A stretch of 64,000 nucleotides of DNA from Kibdelosporangium sp. MJ126-NF4 (GCF_000826545.1 NZ_CDME01000010.1:1-64000), one strand, 5' to 3'. Counted from the first letter of the stretch, positions 42,836-52,298 are shown. The notes: generated by a model not told the origin, from the sequence alone. Program-made: numbers and translations.

Positions 42836-45522
42836 GACAGGTTCTCTGACGCCCACCGCGCGAGCGCGACCCGTGTGCCCAACCCGAGCTTGGCGTAGCT
42901 GTTGCGCAAGTGACTCTCCACTGTCCGTCCACTGAGGAACAATCGGGCGGCGATGTCCGCGTTGGACAGTCCTTCGCCGAGCAGCCGCACCACGTCGGTC
43001 TCCCGTCCGGTGAGCGGGCCGCCGCCGGGGCCGGGCCGAAGCCGGATGCCGGACGCGCGAGCGAGCCGACGTGCGCGGTTGGCCCAGTGCGTGGCGCCTG
43101 TCTTGTCGAACACCTCGACCAGTCGCGGCACGTCGGCGACGGACCTGGTCAGCTCGGCGTGTTCGAGCCACGTGTGCGCGGCGAGCAGTTCTGTTCCCAT
43201 GGAGTCGAACGCACGGGCGGTGTCCGCGAGCAGGTCGGCATCCCTAGTGCGCAGCCCGTCGAGCCGGTCGGCGGCCCTGATCATCAGTCGTGGCGGGGAC
43301 GTGAACCCGCGCAACGCCGTGGCGCACACGATGGCGGTGTCCGGGTCCGCGTGGTCGAGCGCCGCCAAGCCGGTGTACATCAACCGCAGGACGGTCGCGC
43401 ACGGGTCGCTGTAGACCTGCGAGTCGCTGGACAGCACCGGCTCGGCCGGTTCGCCCGTGTACAGGGCGATCGCGTGGTTGGCCAACCCGCTCAGCTCGAC
43501 CAGGCTGTGATCCAGCGAACGGAACGCGGCCTTCGCATCGGCCAGCGCTGCCGCCGCGCCCCTCAGATCTCCCCGCTCTGCCAGGAGGAACGCACGCAAC
43601 GCGCGGAGCCGCGCGATGGACCGGGGCATCCCGGAGGCCTCGGCGACTGTCAGACCGACGGCGACGGTGTCCAACGCGGCGGTGAGATCCCCGGCGAGGT
43701 AGTGGCTGAACGAGGACACGTAGTGCTCGAAGCACATCAACGACGGCAGTTCGACCAGCGATCCGGCGCGGACGATGTCCTGTGCGCAGCCGCGAGCGAG
43801 CTGGACATCGCCGTTCAATGTGTAGAACGCGCTGAGGACCAGCTGGAAGTACTGGGCGTAGAAAGGGGATTCGTCGGCGCAGCCGCGGGCGTGCGCGACG
43901 GCTTGTTCACAGTGGTGCAGCGCGGGCGCGAACTCCTTGTCGATGACGAACCGGATCGCCTGCGCGAAGTGCGACACGGCCCGCATGGCCGCCGGATTGT
44001 CCTCGGAGGTCGTCTTCTTCAGCGCTTCGCTGAGGTCACGGGCCGCTTCGAGGCTGCCGTGCCGCAGGGTGTAGATGAACGTCTGGATGGCCAGTTCCGG
44101 CGAGTCCAGCGAGACCGCCCGCACCTTGGGCCACAGCTGCTCGTCGGCCATGGCCGAGTCCTGCCGCTCGGACTCGAGCATGGCCAGCCGGAACCGCAGG
44201 TTCACCAGTGGCGTCGCCAGTTCGTGCCGGTACGCGACCGCGATGCCCCGCTCCCAGCAGTCCGCGGCGCTGTCGAGGTCTCCGCCTGCCATGTGGGCAC
44301 GCCCGATGCCGTCGAGCAACTCCGCCTGCTGCTGCGGCCCGGCGGTCTCCATGGCCGCGTTGAGGTAGCGGATCGCCTCGTCGGTCGCGCGCATCGCCAG
44401 CGCCCGCCAGCCCGCCTCGGCGAGCACAGCCGCCGCCCTGGCCGGGTCCGCCAGGTCGCCCGCCTCGCGGTAGTGCGGGGCGAGGGTGAGCACGTCACCA
44501 GGGCTGTCCTGCTCGACGGCGCTCAGCACGGCCGCGTGCAGTCTCCTGCGCTCACCGATGGTCATCTCGGCGTACGCGACCTCGGCGTACAGCGGATGCG
44601 CCACGCGGTAGGTCATCGTGCGGCCCAGGGGGCGTTCGTCCAGCAGCCCGTCGAGGACCAGGCGCCGCACCACGTCCGGCTCGTCGGCCACGCGGCTCAG
44701 CACCGACTCCGTCGCGGCCTCGCCCGCGACCGCCACGACCTCGATCAGCCTGCGTTCGGGCTCACCGAGGCGCCGCAGACGTCCGAGGACCACGTCCCGC
44801 ACGATCGTGGGCACAGCCGCGTCGGTCTGCAGCCCGCCACGGACCAGCGCGGTGACGAACAGCGGGACCCCTTTGGCACGCCGGGTGACGTCCCGCAGGA
44901 ACTCCGGGTGCGGTGGCTCGCCCAGCAGGGCCGCGGCGATGGCGGCCACGTCCTTGTCCGCCAACGGTCCGAGGTCCACCTCGGCACCGGCTCGGCGTGC
45001 GGTGACTGCGGCCTGGTCGAGCGACGGGTTGGCCTCCCCGGGCCGGTACGCGCCGAGGGCGAGCACACCGGTGGCGTTGCGGCCGAGGTAGTGCACGAGC
45101 TCGATGGTGCCGCGGTCGGCCCAGTGCAGGTCGTCGACGAAGAACACGGCGGGCGCGAGCCGTTCGGCCAGCCGCGTGACGGCCTCGAACATCTGCGTCC
45201 TGGCCAACGCGGTGTCCGTGGCCATGGCCGGGTCGAGCGGGTTTCCCAGCAGGGTGGCCAGGCCGTCCGAGTCGGTGAAAGCCGTGACGTGCGGCCGTAC
45301 GGCCTGCACGATCGGCGCGTAGGCGAGCCCGGCGTGCAACGGGTGCGCCTGCCCGCGCAGGACGGTCACGCCGCGGTCGGCGGCCAGGTCCGTCAGGTGC
45401 CCGGCCAGCGCGGACTTGCCGATGCCCGCCTCGCCGCGGATGAGCACCATTCCAGCTGCGCCGTCCAGCGCCCGCGTGAGCACCGCGAGCTCTTCCGCCC
45501 GCCCGAACACCTGGGATTTCAT
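42832..45522 (-). CDS. LAL-type LuxR family transcriptional regulator (ATP-dependent)
   Basis: An 896-residue LAL (large ATP-binding LuxR) regulator. An AAA/STAND ATPase comes first, Walker A GEAGIGKS at residues 30-37 and Walker B VFFVDDLHWADRG near 130. A long TPR-like helical middle follows, and then a LuxR HTH at the C-terminus (TGRETDVVRLLGEGLSNADIA and GRTVESHLRNSYAKLGL). Proteins like MalT and PikD sense a ligand and activate pathway genes. ATG 45522 is chosen; TTG 45525 is possible. It lies 16 bases after DUF1015 on the same strand and is coupled to the second, broken LAL gene. Its targets are unknown; it is far from the PKS operon. Confidence 0.88.
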   Translation of the reverse strand: MKSQVFGRAEELAVLTRALDGAAGMVLIRGEAGIGKSALAGHLTDLAADRGVTVLRGQAHPLHAGLAYAPIVQAVRPHVTAFTDSDGLATLLGNPLDPAMATDTALARTQMFEAVTRLAERLAPAVFFVDDLHWADRGTIELVHYLGRNATGVLALGAYRPGEANPSLDQAAVTARRAGAEVDLGPLADKDVAAIAAALLGEPPHPEFLRDVTRRAKGVPLFVTALVRGGLQTDAAVPTIVRDVVLGRLRRLGEPERRLIEVVAVAGEAATESVLSRVADEPDVVRRLVLDGLLDERPLGRTMTYRVAHPLYAEVAYAEMTIGERRRLHAAVLSAVEQDSPGDVLTLAPHYREAGDLADPARAAAVLAEAGWRALAMRATDEAIRYLNAAMETAGPQQQAELLDGIGRAHMAGGDLDSAADCWERGIAVAYRHELATPLVNLRFRLAMLESERQDSAMADEQLWPKVRAVSLDSPELAIQTFIYTLRHGSLEAARDLSEALKKTTSEDNPAAMRAVSHFAQAIRFVIDKEFAPALHHCEQAVAHARGCADESPFYAQYFQLVLSAFYTLNGDVQLARGCAQDIVRAGSLVELPSLMCFEHYVSSFSHYLAGDLTAALDTVAVGLTVAEASGMPRSIARLRALRAFLLAERGDLRGAAAALADAKAAFRSLDHSLVELSGLANHAIALYTGEPAEPVLSSDSQVYSDPCATVLRLMYTGLAALDHADPDTAIVCATALRGFTSPPRLMIRAADRLDGLRTRDADLLADTARAFDSMGTELLAAHTWLEHAELTRSVADVPRLVEVFDKTGATHWANRARRLARASGIRLRPGPGGGPLTGRETDVVRLLGEGLSNADIAARLFLSGRTVESHLRNSYAKLGLGTRVALARWASENLS

Positions 45523-45538
45523 CAACCCCTGAGTTTAC

Positions 45539-46708
45539 TCACGGCGTCGACGGAATTTCGGCGAGCAATAGTCCACTCCGGGGTTTTGGCGTGAAATATG
45601 TCGCTTTCCGAGGCATTCGGCCCCCTGCCGCGTGAACGGCGAGAACGTCGTCCAACGGAACCGGTGCGGTCAGCAGGACCGCGTCGGCGTCCGGCCGCGC
45701 CGGGCGTCCCGGCGGCAGCGGCCGCAGTGCCGGGCCGGCGGGATCCAGCCCCAACGCGCGCTCGATCATCAGCTGCTCGATCAGGCGGTGGTCGATGTCA
45801 AGGCCGTTGCGGGGCAACGTCACCCGCAGCGCGGCGTTGGTACCGACAACCGTGACCGTCCCCGGCGCCCGTGGCGCGTCCCCGGTGCCGGGCCGGACGT
45901 CCAGGCCGGTCTGCCGCCAGCGGGTGGCCAGCTCGTCCAAACCGAGCCCGGTGCCGGTGAGCACCCGGTGGATGGGGCCGATCCGCAGGTCCGGGCCCGC
46001 GGTGATCAGGGCGAGCAGCGACCCGCGCCCGGCCTGTGCCGCGGCGGCGACCCGGTGGTTGCCGTCGGCGACCATCAGCGACCGCGCGGCCGCGGCGGCG
46101 ATCAGCTTGTCCTGCAGCTCTCCCTTGCCCACCAGCCACATCCGGCTCCGCCGACCGGTCGTGTCGGTCACGGACACGACCGGTTCGCCGACCTGCTCGA
46201 CCGCGTCGGACAGCAACCTGGTGAACTGCTCGCCACCGTCGGTCGGCACGAGCATCGCCGCGCTCGTGGCACAGCCGAGGCCGCTGAGCACCGCGGCGCG
46301 TTCGGCGACGACGTCCGGGTAGACCTCCTCGGTGTGCCGCACGTAGGTCTGTCCGTCGGCGTTGACCGCCCCCGGATCGACCACGCACAGCAGCCCGAGC
46401 GCCGACCCATCCGGCCCGTCACCCCGCGACAGCCCGACAACGTTGTCGACCGGCTTGTAGTGGCTGGCCAGCAACTGGTTCAGCGCGGCGTGCGCGATCG
46501 GCAGCGCGGACAGGACATCCAACCTCTGTGCACGGGCGGCCGGGGTGCGGTGCGGGTGCTGCACGGCCAGGAGCGTGCCGTCCGCGGCGCCGGGCTGGGC
46601 GAGCGCGGCGACCACCTGGTCAGGCTCGGCGAACTCGTCGACGCTGGGACCGGGTACGGCGTCCTGCACCACCCAGCCACGCTGGATCGACGATATCCAC
46701 GTGTCCAC
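45539..46708 (-). CDS. DUF1015 family protein
   Basis: A 389-residue cytosolic protein of the DUF1015 family. The motif VADGNHRVAAA is the best-known conserved segment and hints at a phosphate- or nucleotide-handling site. HYKPVDNVVGLSRGDG and the QLMIERALGLD region are also recognisable. Function is unproven. I start it at GTG 46708 (VDTWISSIQRGW); the frame remains open far upstream, but that overlaps the divergent SDR gene. The LAL regulators follow on the same strand. Confidence 0.75.
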   Translation of the reverse strand: MDTWISSIQRGWVVQDAVPGPSVDEFAEPDQVVAALAQPGAADGTLLAVQHPHRTPAARAQRLDVLSALPIAHAALNQLLASHYKPVDNVVGLSRGDGPDGSALGLLCVVDPGAVNADGQTYVRHTEEVYPDVVAERAAVLSGLGCATSAAMLVPTDGGEQFTRLLSDAVEQVGEPVVSVTDTTGRRSRMWLVGKGELQDKLIAAAAARSLMVADGNHRVAAAAQAGRGSLLALITAGPDLRIGPIHRVLTGTGLGLDELATRWRQTGLDVRPGTGDAPRAPGTVTVVGTNAALRVTLPRNGLDIDHRLIEQLMIERALGLDPAGPALRPLPPGRPARPDADAVLLTAPVPLDDVLAVHAAGGRMPRKATYFTPKPRSGLLLAEIPSTP

Positions 46709-46829
46709 ACTTACCGACGGTAGACCTCGGATGGGCGAGCGCGGCCACTCGACGGCTGTTTTCCCCAGAATCGCTCCGCCGCGATCGGGTGAATCCACAT
46801 CTGAATTCGGCGGCTGCCAGAATCGCGGA

Positions 46830-47561
46830 GTGACGCTACTCGTACTTGGTGGACGCAGCGAGATCGGACTCGCGGTGGCGCGGCGCCTCGCGAAGGGGAC
46901 GCGGATCGTGCTGGCCGCCCGGCGCAGTGACTCGCTGGACGCCGAGACCCGTCTCCTCCGCGAAGCCGGGGCCACCGCGGTCGAGTGTGTCGAGTTCGAC
47001 GCCGACGAGGTGGACAAGCACGGCCCGTTCCTCGAAGACATGACCGACCGGTTCGGCCCCCTGACGACCGTGGTCGTCGCCTTCGGCATCCTCGGCTCCC
47101 AGGAGCGCGCGGCCGAGGACGCCGAGCACGCGCTCGCCATCGTGCACACCGACTACGTTGCGCACGTCAGTGTGCTGACCCACCTGGGCAAGCTGCTGCG
47201 GCGACAGGGCAGCGGGACGATCGTGGTGTTCTCCTCGATCGCCGGGGGACGGGTGCGCAAAGCCAACTACGTCTACGGGTCCACCAAGGCCGGGCTGGAC
47301 GGGTTCGCCTCCGGCATGGCGGACGCGTTGCACGGCACCGGGGTGCGTGTCCTGACTGTCCGGCCGGGCTTCGTGATCGGCCGGATGGCAGCGGGAATGC
47401 CACCGGCGCCCTTCTCCAGCACGCCGGACCAGGTCGCCGACGCGACTGTGAAAGCGTTGCGCGGCAAGCGGGCCGACATCTGGGTACCCGGGATCCTGCG
47501 GTGGGTCAACGCGGTCTTCCGGCTGCTGCCGCGTGCGGTCTGGCGCCGGATGCCGCGTTGA
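46830..47561 (+). CDS. SDR reductase resembling DprE2 (decaprenylphosphoryl-2-keto-ribose reductase)
   Basis: A 243-residue short-chain dehydrogenase. The cofactor loop LGGRSEIGLAVARRL, the VVAFGILGSQE strand, SSIAGGRVRKANYVYGSTKAGLDGF (Ser, Tyr, Lys triad) and the tail VRPGFVIGRMAAGMPPAPFSSTPDQVA are close to the DprE2 type. With DprE1, that enzyme makes the arabinose donor decaprenylphosphoryl-arabinose for cell-wall arabinan. DprE1 is not adjacent, so the assignment rests on sequence alone. GTG start; divergent from DUF1015. Confidence 0.65.
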   Translation: MTLLVLGGRSEIGLAVARRLAKGTRIVLAARRSDSLDAETRLLREAGATAVECVEFDADEVDKHGPFLEDMTDRFGPLTTVVVAFGILGSQERAAEDAEHALAIVHTDYVAHVSVLTHLGKLLRRQGSGTIVVFSSIAGGRVRKANYVYGSTKAGLDGFASGMADALHGTGVRVLTVRPGFVIGRMAAGMPPAPFSSTPDQVADATVKALRGKRADIWVPGILRWVNAVFRLLPRAVWRRMPR

Positions 47562-47570
47562 CCCACGCGG

Positions 47571-48701
47571 TCACACCACGTTGCGCTCGGTCCGCACCGC
47601 GTCGCCGGTGAACCGGGTGACGTCCAACGAGGACACGTCGACCACCGGCGCACGGCCGAGCACCAGGTCCCGCATCACCTCGCCGACCGCCGGTCCCTGC
47701 AGGAAGCCGTGGCCGGAGAACCCGGTGGCGTACAGGAACCGCGATACCGCACGGGATTCCCCGATGATCGCGTTGTGGTCGGGGGAGACCTCGTACAGAC
47801 CGGCCCAGCCATGGGCGATTCCCACTTCGGTCAGCGAGGGCGCACGCCGCGCCGCCGCCGCGCCGAGCCGTTCCAGCCATTCGTCGGACATCCGGGTGTC
47901 GAAGCCGAACTCCTGCTCCGGATCGGACATCCCGATCAGCAGCCCCGGCCCTTCGGCGTGGAAGTAGAACGTGCTGCCGAAGTCGATCGTGAACGGCAGA
48001 TCCGGTGGCACGGCAAGCGGTTGCGTGACACGGATCTGCCTGCGCAGCGGTTGGACCGGCAACGGGACACCGGCCATCTCGCCGATCGACGCCGACCACG
48101 CGCCCGCCGTGCACACCACTGTCGACGTGGCGACGAACTCCTGGTCGGTCCGCACGCCGAGGATCTCGCCGTCGTCGATGGCGATTCCTGTGACAGTGCG
48201 ATGCTGCTGGATCCTCGCGCCGAGCCGTCGGGCCGCCGACGCGTAGCCCTGCACCACGGCCTCGGGCGTGCAGTGCCCGTCCCGCGGGGAGAAGGCCGCG
48301 CCCAGCAGGCCTTCGGCCGAGATGAACGGCGACAGCGCGCAGGCCTCGGCCACCGACAGCATCCGGCTCGGCACGCCGAGGGAGTTCTGCAGCACGACAC
48401 CGGCCTCGAACGCGGCGAGGTCGTCCGGATCGTCCAGCAGGAACAGGTATCCGTTCTGGCGCAGGTCGATCTCGGCGCCCGGCCGGGTGCCGAACCGCTC
48501 GAACGCCTCAAGGCTGCGCAGCCCCAGCGCGACGTTCACCGGATCGGAGAACGTCGCCCGCACACCGCCCGCGGCGCGGCTGGTGCTGCCGGAGCCGAGC
48601 GTGTCACGCTCCAGCAGCACCACGTCCGCACCGGCCTCGGCGAGGTGGAACGCGGTGCTCACGCCGATCACGCCACCACCGATCACCACCACGTCCGTCA
48701 T
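47571..48701 (-). CDS. FAD-dependent amino-acid oxidase/dehydrogenase (DAO family)
   Basis: A 376-residue DAO-fold flavoprotein: FAD loop VVVIGGGVIGVSTAFHLAEAG at the N-terminus, LLERDTLGSGSTSRAAGG next, and the C-terminal FAD contact YATGFSGHGFLQGPAVGE. Relatives oxidise sarcosine, glycine, proline or pipecolate. Its ATG overlaps the stop of the upstream aldehyde dehydrogenase (same strand), so the two enzymes are made together. Oxidation of a secondary or primary amine to an imine/aldehyde followed by aldehyde dehydrogenation is a sensible pair; the substrate is not known. Confidence 0.82.
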   Translation of the reverse strand: MTDVVVIGGGVIGVSTAFHLAEAGADVVLLERDTLGSGSTSRAAGGVRATFSDPVNVALGLRSLEAFERFGTRPGAEIDLRQNGYLFLLDDPDDLAAFEAGVVLQNSLGVPSRMLSVAEACALSPFISAEGLLGAAFSPRDGHCTPEAVVQGYASAARRLGARIQQHRTVTGIAIDDGEILGVRTDQEFVATSTVVCTAGAWSASIGEMAGVPLPVQPLRRQIRVTQPLAVPPDLPFTIDFGSTFYFHAEGPGLLIGMSDPEQEFGFDTRMSDEWLERLGAAAARRAPSLTEVGIAHGWAGLYEVSPDHNAIIGESRAVSRFLYATGFSGHGFLQGPAVGEVMRDLVLGRAPVVDVSSLDVTRFTGDAVRTERNVV

Positions 48702-50242
48702 AGGCGGAAGTCCTCGTCCGGGACGATCTGTGCGACGTCCATCTGCGCCTTCTGCAGCTTGCCGGAGAAGTCCCAGTTCATCGACTGCCAGCGGGTGAAC
48801 TGGTCGAGCACCCACACGCCGGACTGGCGGCTTCCGTTGCCGGACTTGCCGTTGCCGCCGAACGGCAGGTGCGCCTCCGCGCCGGACGTGGAGTTGTTCA
48901 CGCTGACCATGCCTGCGCCGACGCCCTGACGGAAGCGGAAAGCGTTGGCCGGATCGGTGGTGTAGATCGACGCCGAGAGCCCGTAACCCGGCTTGTTCGC
49001 CAGCGTGATCGCCTCGTCGAGCGTGCGGTAGGTGGTGACGCCGACGATCGGACCGAACGTCTCCTCAAGGAAAACCCGGTCGTCCGGGCGGACGCCGTCC
49101 AGGATCACCGGGTGGTAGAACAGGCCCGTCGACGCGTCGCCCGCGAAGCCCTCACGCGGGTTGGCCGCGGTGATCCGGCCGGTGCCGGTCGAGCCGAGCA
49201 CGGTGTGGTGCTCGCCGATCCAGCCGAGGTACTGCTCGTAGGAGTCGGCGAACTTCCGGTCGAGCAACGGTCCGAAAAGGACATCGCCGTCCGGGCGTCC
49301 CGCTGTCGCGGCGCGTGTCGCGGCGTCGAACCGGCGGACGAACTCGTCGTGCACGCTCTCGTGGACGATCACCGTGCCCAGTGAGGTACAACGCTGGCCT
49401 GCTGTGCCGAACCCGGAGAACAACGCGCCTTCCACGGCGAGGTCAAGGTCGGCGTCCTCGGTGACCACCATCGGGTTCTTGCCGCCGAGTTCCAGGCACG
49501 GCGACTGCAGGTGCCGCCCGCACAGTTCGCCGACCTTCGCGCCGACCGCGCTCGACCCGGTGAACCCGACCTTGTCGACCAGCCCGGCCCCCAGCGCGGA
49601 CGCCAGACCGTCGAAAGTGGACTGACCGTCGGCCAGTACGAGGTTCAGCACACCGTCCGGCAGCCCGGCGTGCCAGATCAGGTCGGCGAACGCCTTCGCG
49701 CTCGCGGCGGCGTACTCGGCGGGCTTCCAGACCACGGCGTTGCCGCACAGCAGCGCGGGCACGAGGTACCAGGACGGCACGGCCACCGGGAAGTTGCCCG
49801 CGGTGATGATCGCGGCGACGCCAACCGGCACCCGGAAGGTGAACAACTGCTTGTCCGGCATCTCCGACGGCACGGTCTGGCCGTAGAGCCGCCGCCCCTC
49901 GCCGAGGAAGAAGTCACAGGTGTCGACGATCTCCTGCACCTCGCCGCGCGCCTCGGCGATCGGCTTGCCGATCTCCCGCGTGACGAGCTGGGCCAATGAC
50001 TCCTTGTTGGCTGCGACCAGACGGCCGAGCGCGGCGACGAACTGGCCGCGCACCGGCGCCGGTACGGCGGCCCACTCGCGCTGCGCCCGCCTGCCGGATT
50101 CGGCGGCGGCCACCACGGCGTCCGGTCCGGCCAGCCGGACCGTCGCCACGACGTCGTCGAGATTGGACGGGTTGACCGACTGGTAGTCGGAGCCCGCTGA
50201 CCAGGTTTTGCCTTCGATTGTCGTTTCGAGCACGAGGCTCAC
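48698..50242 (-). CDS. NAD(P)-dependent aldehyde dehydrogenase
   Basis: A 514-residue aldehyde dehydrogenase. The Rossmann turn VGFTGSSAVGAKVG, the Glu in CLELGGKNPMVV and the catalytic Cys in GTAGQRCTSLGT are all present, and so is EETFGPIVGVTTY. The GQRCTS context is common in semialdehyde dehydrogenases of amino-acid breakdown. The C-terminus carries WDFSGKLQKAQMD beyond the core. GTG start. The gene is the first of a pair with the DAO flavoprotein. Possible roles include lysine, pipecolate or polyamine catabolism; this is inference. Confidence 0.87.
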   Translation of the reverse strand: MSLVLETTIEGKTWSAGSDYQSVNPSNLDDVVATVRLAGPDAVVAAAESGRRAQREWAAVPAPVRGQFVAALGRLVAANKESLAQLVTREIGKPIAEARGEVQEIVDTCDFFLGEGRRLYGQTVPSEMPDKQLFTFRVPVGVAAIITAGNFPVAVPSWYLVPALLCGNAVVWKPAEYAAASAKAFADLIWHAGLPDGVLNLVLADGQSTFDGLASALGAGLVDKVGFTGSSAVGAKVGELCGRHLQSPCLELGGKNPMVVTEDADLDLAVEGALFSGFGTAGQRCTSLGTVIVHESVHDEFVRRFDAATRAATAGRPDGDVLFGPLLDRKFADSYEQYLGWIGEHHTVLGSTGTGRITAANPREGFAGDASTGLFYHPVILDGVRPDDRVFLEETFGPIVGVTTYRTLDEAITLANKPGYGLSASIYTTDPANAFRFRQGVGAGMVSVNNSTSGAEAHLPFGGNGKSGNGSRQSGVWVLDQFTRWQSMNWDFSGKLQKAQMDVAQIVPDEDFRL

Positions 50243-50243
50243 G

Positions 50244-51011
50244 TTAGGTGCGGCTGGGGAACTGCGGAAGCGTCAGCGTCGCGGCGGTGGTGGCGAGCCA
50301 GGTCAGCAGGTCGGTCAGCGGGATCTTCTCGTGCCACCGTTCGGCCGAGCCGCGCAGCACGAGTTCGGCCGGGCCGAGTTCGACACCGGTCAGCCGCAGA
50401 CCGCGGGGCAGGTCCGGGAGTTCGACGACCGTCGGGCGCAGCCGTTCGACGCCGCGAAACCGCATGCTCCGCAGCTGCAGCACCTTCGGGCGCAGGTGCA
50501 CGCCCTGCTCGGCGACGACGGGCTCGACCTCGATGTGGCCCCACGCTCGGCGCGGCGCCCAGCGCACCCGCATCACACTGTCCTCGCCGATGTCGACGAC
50601 GAGGTCGGGCTGCGACTCGGCCACCTTCGCCCGGACGACCTCGGCCGACAGCGTGATCTCCACGTCGACGTCACCCGCCATCACACTGGGCGAGGGAAGC
50701 GACTGGAACCGCAGGTCACTGGCGACGATGGCGAGCTGCCGGACGGGCGTGCCCGGCCAGGCGACCTCCTTGGCGACGATCCGGACCCTCGGCACCTGGC
50801 CGAGAGCGAGACCGACCGGATCGACCTTGGTGTCGATCTCGACGGGGGTGAGCGTGACGTCGGCGTCGCCGACGCGCATGGTCAGTTCGCGGCCGACGAC
50901 GCGGTCAGCCGCAGCACGGACAGCGGCCTGCAGCACTGCCGCCGGGCTGCCTGACACGAAGGCCTTCCCGGCGGCGAGCAGTCCTTCCAGCTCGCGCCAC
51001 GGCCATGTCAC
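50244..51011 (-). CDS. DUF2993-like protein
   Basis: A 255-residue protein with long alternating beta strands and few helices, including AVRAAADRVVGRELTMRVGDADVTLTPVEID and repeated V-x-L-P/D strand ends. This agrees with actinobacterial DUF2993 (LmeA-like) proteins, some of which bind lipids at the membrane; here no signal peptide is seen at the start MTWPWRELEG. Its start overlaps the stop of a 59-residue gene (ATGA) and it lies directly before the aldehyde dehydrogenase start on the same strand. Confidence 0.7.
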   Translation of the reverse strand: MTWPWRELEGLLAAGKAFVSGSPAAVLQAAVRAAADRVVGRELTMRVGDADVTLTPVEIDTKVDPVGLALGQVPRVRIVAKEVAWPGTPVRQLAIVASDLRFQSLPSPSVMAGDVDVEITLSAEVVRAKVAESQPDLVVDIGEDSVMRVRWAPRRAWGHIEVEPVVAEQGVHLRPKVLQLRSMRFRGVERLRPTVVELPDLPRGLRLTGVELGPAELVLRGSAERWHEKIPLTDLLTWLATTAATLTLPQFPSRT

Positions 51012-51187
51012 CCGGCCGGTTCCTCGGGCTTGGTGTCCTTGTCCGGACGTCGGGCGACCGGCCGGATCCGGACCACGCCGGAGTCGAGGTCGAGCGGGCC
51101 GTGCTCGAACCGCTCGCCGTCGCCCTGGTCGTCCGAGCTCTCCTTGGTGAGCTTGGGGGCGCCGAAGAGTTCTCCGAACTGTGCCAT
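51008..51187 (-). CDS. Small conserved-looking hypothetical protein
   Basis: A 59-residue acidic protein starting MAQFGELFGAPKLTKE, with a charged centre and the strand LDLDSGVVRIRPVARRP before a KPEEPAG tail. It overlaps the DUF2993-like gene by four bases, so it is likely translated with it. No family is recognised. The overlap and strong third-position GC support it being real. Confidence 0.6.
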   Translation of the reverse strand: MAQFGELFGAPKLTKESSDDQGDGERFEHGPLDLDSGVVRIRPVARRPDKDTKPEEPAG

Positions 51188-51255
51188 TCCCCTACGGTAG
51201 CCCGATCCGGCCGAATCCGGGATTGCCGGGCGGCGCGCGGGGGTACCCCGGCCGG

Positions 51256-51759
51256 ATGGAGGACGACAGGGACTTACTCGGCCAGGCCAGGGCCGGCGCG
51301 CGTGAGCTGGTGGCCGTGGCCAGGCAAGGGGACACAGCGGGAGTCTTCGACGTCCTGCGCAGGCTGACCGGCGACGACGGCATCGTCGGCTCGGACACAC
51401 GGATGATCGTGGGCCAGCTCGTTTCCGCGTCGGCGCAGATGATGCTGATGCGGGTCGGCGAGCAGGCCGAGGACGTCACCTACGCCGTCGACCTGCGTGA
51501 CGACGACGAGTTCGCCGTCCCGATCGACGAACTCGAACCGCCACTGCGCGCCACCGTCCGCGCACTGCTCGCCGAGTTGAACGGGCGGCCGGACGAGGCC
51601 GGTTTCCAGCTCGACCTGGCCCTGTACGAGCAGACCGTGCCGACGACGCTGGATGTCGTCGTGCACTCGCTGCTGTGGACCATCGGGTTGCTGGAGTGGT
51701 GCGAGGCGGAGCGGCAGACGCCGCCCGCGTGGCTCGACGTCGACCGTTCCGCGCGCTGA
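51256..51759 (+). CDS. Hypothetical all-helical protein
   Basis: A 167-residue acidic, mostly helical cytosolic protein not assigned to a family. Notable segments are GARELVAVARQGDTAGVFDVLRRL, TRMIVGQLVSASAQMMLMRVGEQ and PLRATVRALLAELNGRPDEAG. It begins MEDDRDLLGQA and is divergent from the 59-residue gene. No motif for catalysis or DNA binding is visible. A short gap separates it from the convergent antitoxin-like gene. Confidence 0.7.
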   Translation: MEDDRDLLGQARAGARELVAVARQGDTAGVFDVLRRLTGDDGIVGSDTRMIVGQLVSASAQMMLMRVGEQAEDVTYAVDLRDDDEFAVPIDELEPPLRATVRALLAELNGRPDEAGFQLDLALYEQTVPTTLDVVVHSLLWTIGLLEWCEAERQTPPAWLDVDRSAR

Positions 51760-51804
51760 GGCGAGGGCGGCGTCATGCCGCCCTCGCCGAACCGCTACGA
51801 GACG

Positions 51805-52020
51805 TCAGTAAGGCTGCTGACCAGGGGAGCCGGGGCGGCCCCTGACCTTGCGGACCGCGTTCTCGATCTGGTGGTGGTACTTGCCCTTGGTCCGCCGGTC
51901 GACGAACTGGCCCGCCTTGTCGGCCATCCGCCCGACCTTCTCGGGGTTCTTCCTCGCGTACCGGCGGGCGGCCTCCGCCGCGCCGGCCAGCACGGTCAGC
52001 TTCCGGAAGAGTTTGGCCAT
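51805..52020 (-). CDS. MT0933-like antitoxin family protein
   Basis: A 71-residue basic protein. The run KNPEKVGRMADKAGQFVDR followed by TKGKYHHQIENAVRKV fits the PF14013 (MT0933/Rv0909-like antitoxin) pattern of KAKDLAKKHPDKV...DKAGD.ID..TGGKY...I. Members can pair with a toxin gene, but many stand alone in actinobacteria, as here: the flanking 51256 gene is convergent and 52299 is divergent, with no toxin recognised. Function as an antitoxin is therefore uncertain. Confidence 0.7.
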   Translation of the reverse strand: MAKLFRKLTVLAGAAEAARRYARKNPEKVGRMADKAGQFVDRRTKGKYHHQIENAVRKVRGRPGSPGQQPY

Positions 52021-52298
52021 GGTGAACCTTTCGCGAGGGGGAGTGCTTCTGACCTCTCAACGTCCGGGTACCCGGACCGGTTCCGTCCGAATCGTCCGTT
52101 CGGCCGTCATGATCGACCCGGTTGGCGCATCCCTCTTGCATGCGAAGGGTGACCGTTCGACACGCTCGGCGACTGAGACCGACTTCACACTGGGCAGAGA
52201 CCACATCTGGCAGTCTGAATCCCGATGTCCGGTGTCCTTCGGCGGGAAGATCCGGAACAATGTCGCTGGCGAGCTCGGTGAGGCGAGGGGGAGGACCT

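Noticed and set aside
42910..45594. Plus-strand open frame of 894 codons
   Set aside because: It is the antisense shadow of the LAL regulator, which carries Walker and LuxR motifs. The shadow is an Arg/Gly/Val-rich string without motifs.
51805..52020. Toxin-antitoxin pair around the MT0933-like gene
   Set aside because: Neither neighbour looks like a toxin and both are on the opposite strand, so only a solitary antitoxin-family gene is reported.
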